Source: Bacteroidota bacterium (GTDB lineage: Bacteria > Bacteroidota > Bacteroidia > 2-12-FULL-35-15). From it: DNA of 6,329 bases. Under the pieces are notes generated by a model that saw nothing but the letters and a program-made list of their open reading frames with translations, made no database searches and was not told the origin of the DNA. The stretch spans positions 1-6,329 of the forward strand of contig JAHEYA010000148.1 in assembly GCA_023251855.1 (NCBI GenBank). The letters are read 5' to 3'. Numbering within the stretch: position 1 is the stretch's first letter; each line of letters begins with the position of its first letter. Of the stretch, positions 6,186 through 6,329 are shown one piece after another. A program made the translations under genes and the position numbers.

Positions 6186-6329
6186 TTATTCAGTAAAAAC
6201 AGTTCTAATGTAATTCTCAATTAATCTTGGAACCGCATAAATATGAATATCCTGCTTTTTAATGGTGATAGAAGTTTTGGAAAGTAGTTTGTCAAAAGAT
6301 GTTTTACAAGTAATCTCCCAAAAACGGGC
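6186..6329 (-). CDS. C-terminal end of an unrecognised protein (5' part beyond window)
   Basis: An open frame enters from the right edge and runs 47 codons to TAA at 6188-6186. The visible peptide starts ARFWEITCKTSFDKLLSK and ends AVPRLIENYIRTVFTE. Its mix of hydrophobic and charged residues and the final amphipathic helix look like a real soluble C-terminus. No family is recognised. It has the same orientation as the TIR-STAND genes but is separated from them by about 170 nt that hold a REP-like element and a promoter-like pair, so it is probably a separate transcription unit. Confidence 0.55.
   Translation of the reverse strand, partial: ARFWEITCKTSFDKLLSKTSITIKKQDIHIYAVPRLIENYIRTVFTE

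Noticed and set aside
6049..6213. Plus-strand open frame of 54 codons (starts MKGNIQSFFENLG) filling the intergenic gap
   Set aside because: It runs through the putative promoter, the tandem heptamer and the REP-like hairpin, and its end overlaps the tail of the minus-strand gene. There is no ribosome-binding site and no recognised family. It could be reconsidered if conserved elsewhere.
1..6329. CRISPR array, tRNA, insertion sequence ends or integrase
   Set aside because: I saw no regularly spaced repeats, tRNA-like clover-leaf stretch, transposase motif or paired terminal repeats anywhere in the window.

Overview
The window looks like a chromosomal piece from a member of the Bacteroidota. 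It is strongly AT-rich, there is no obvious Shine-Dalgarno sequence before the starts, and a promoter-like pair of the TTTG / TAnnTTTG type precedes the first complete gene. The protein families also fit: a PKD-like plus kelch lipoprotein with an SCKKD-type lipid-attachment site, a TPR-headed outer-membrane beta-barrel, and an nSTAND1-WD40 protein ending in a characteristic cysteine-bracketed tail. This is a lineage inference from style and families; no species can be named.

All credible genes lie on the minus strand, so the region reads from right to left. At the right edge (6186-6329) is the last 47 codons of an unrecognised gene. A gap of about 160-170 bases follows, holding a degenerate copy of a dispersed inverted repeat, a tandem heptamer and the putative promoter. 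Four tightly packed genes come next: a double TIR-like protein (5127-6014), a 1099-residue nSTAND1 NTPase with a membrane helix, a long Ala/Lys/Glu-rich helix and a seven-bladed WD40 propeller (1817-5116), a TPR plus outer-membrane beta-barrel protein (630-1817), and a lipoprotein with a PKD-like domain and kelch repeats that runs off the left edge (1-620). The junctions are 10 nt, a 1-nt TAATG overlap and 9 nt, so the four genes are almost certainly one transcription unit.

The combination is the most interesting point. TIR-like and nSTAND-WD40 proteins are typical parts of bacterial conflict or immunity signalling systems, where a propeller senses, the STAND NTPase switches, and a TIR protein acts or relays. 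Here they are co-encoded with two cell-envelope proteins. The STAND protein also has a single membrane helix followed by about 125 proline-free residues of predicted helix. If its NTPase is cytoplasmic, the simplest topology puts the helix and propeller in the periplasm. A coherent but unproven model is an envelope-spanning relay: surface or outer-membrane lipoprotein and barrel, then periplasmic WD40 propeller, transmembrane helix, cytoplasmic nSTAND1 switch, and cytoplasmic TIR-like partner. The TIR-like partner appears to lack the usual catalytic glutamate in its second domain, so it may be an adaptor rather than an NADase.

No tRNA, rRNA, CRISPR array, insertion sequence or integrase was seen.
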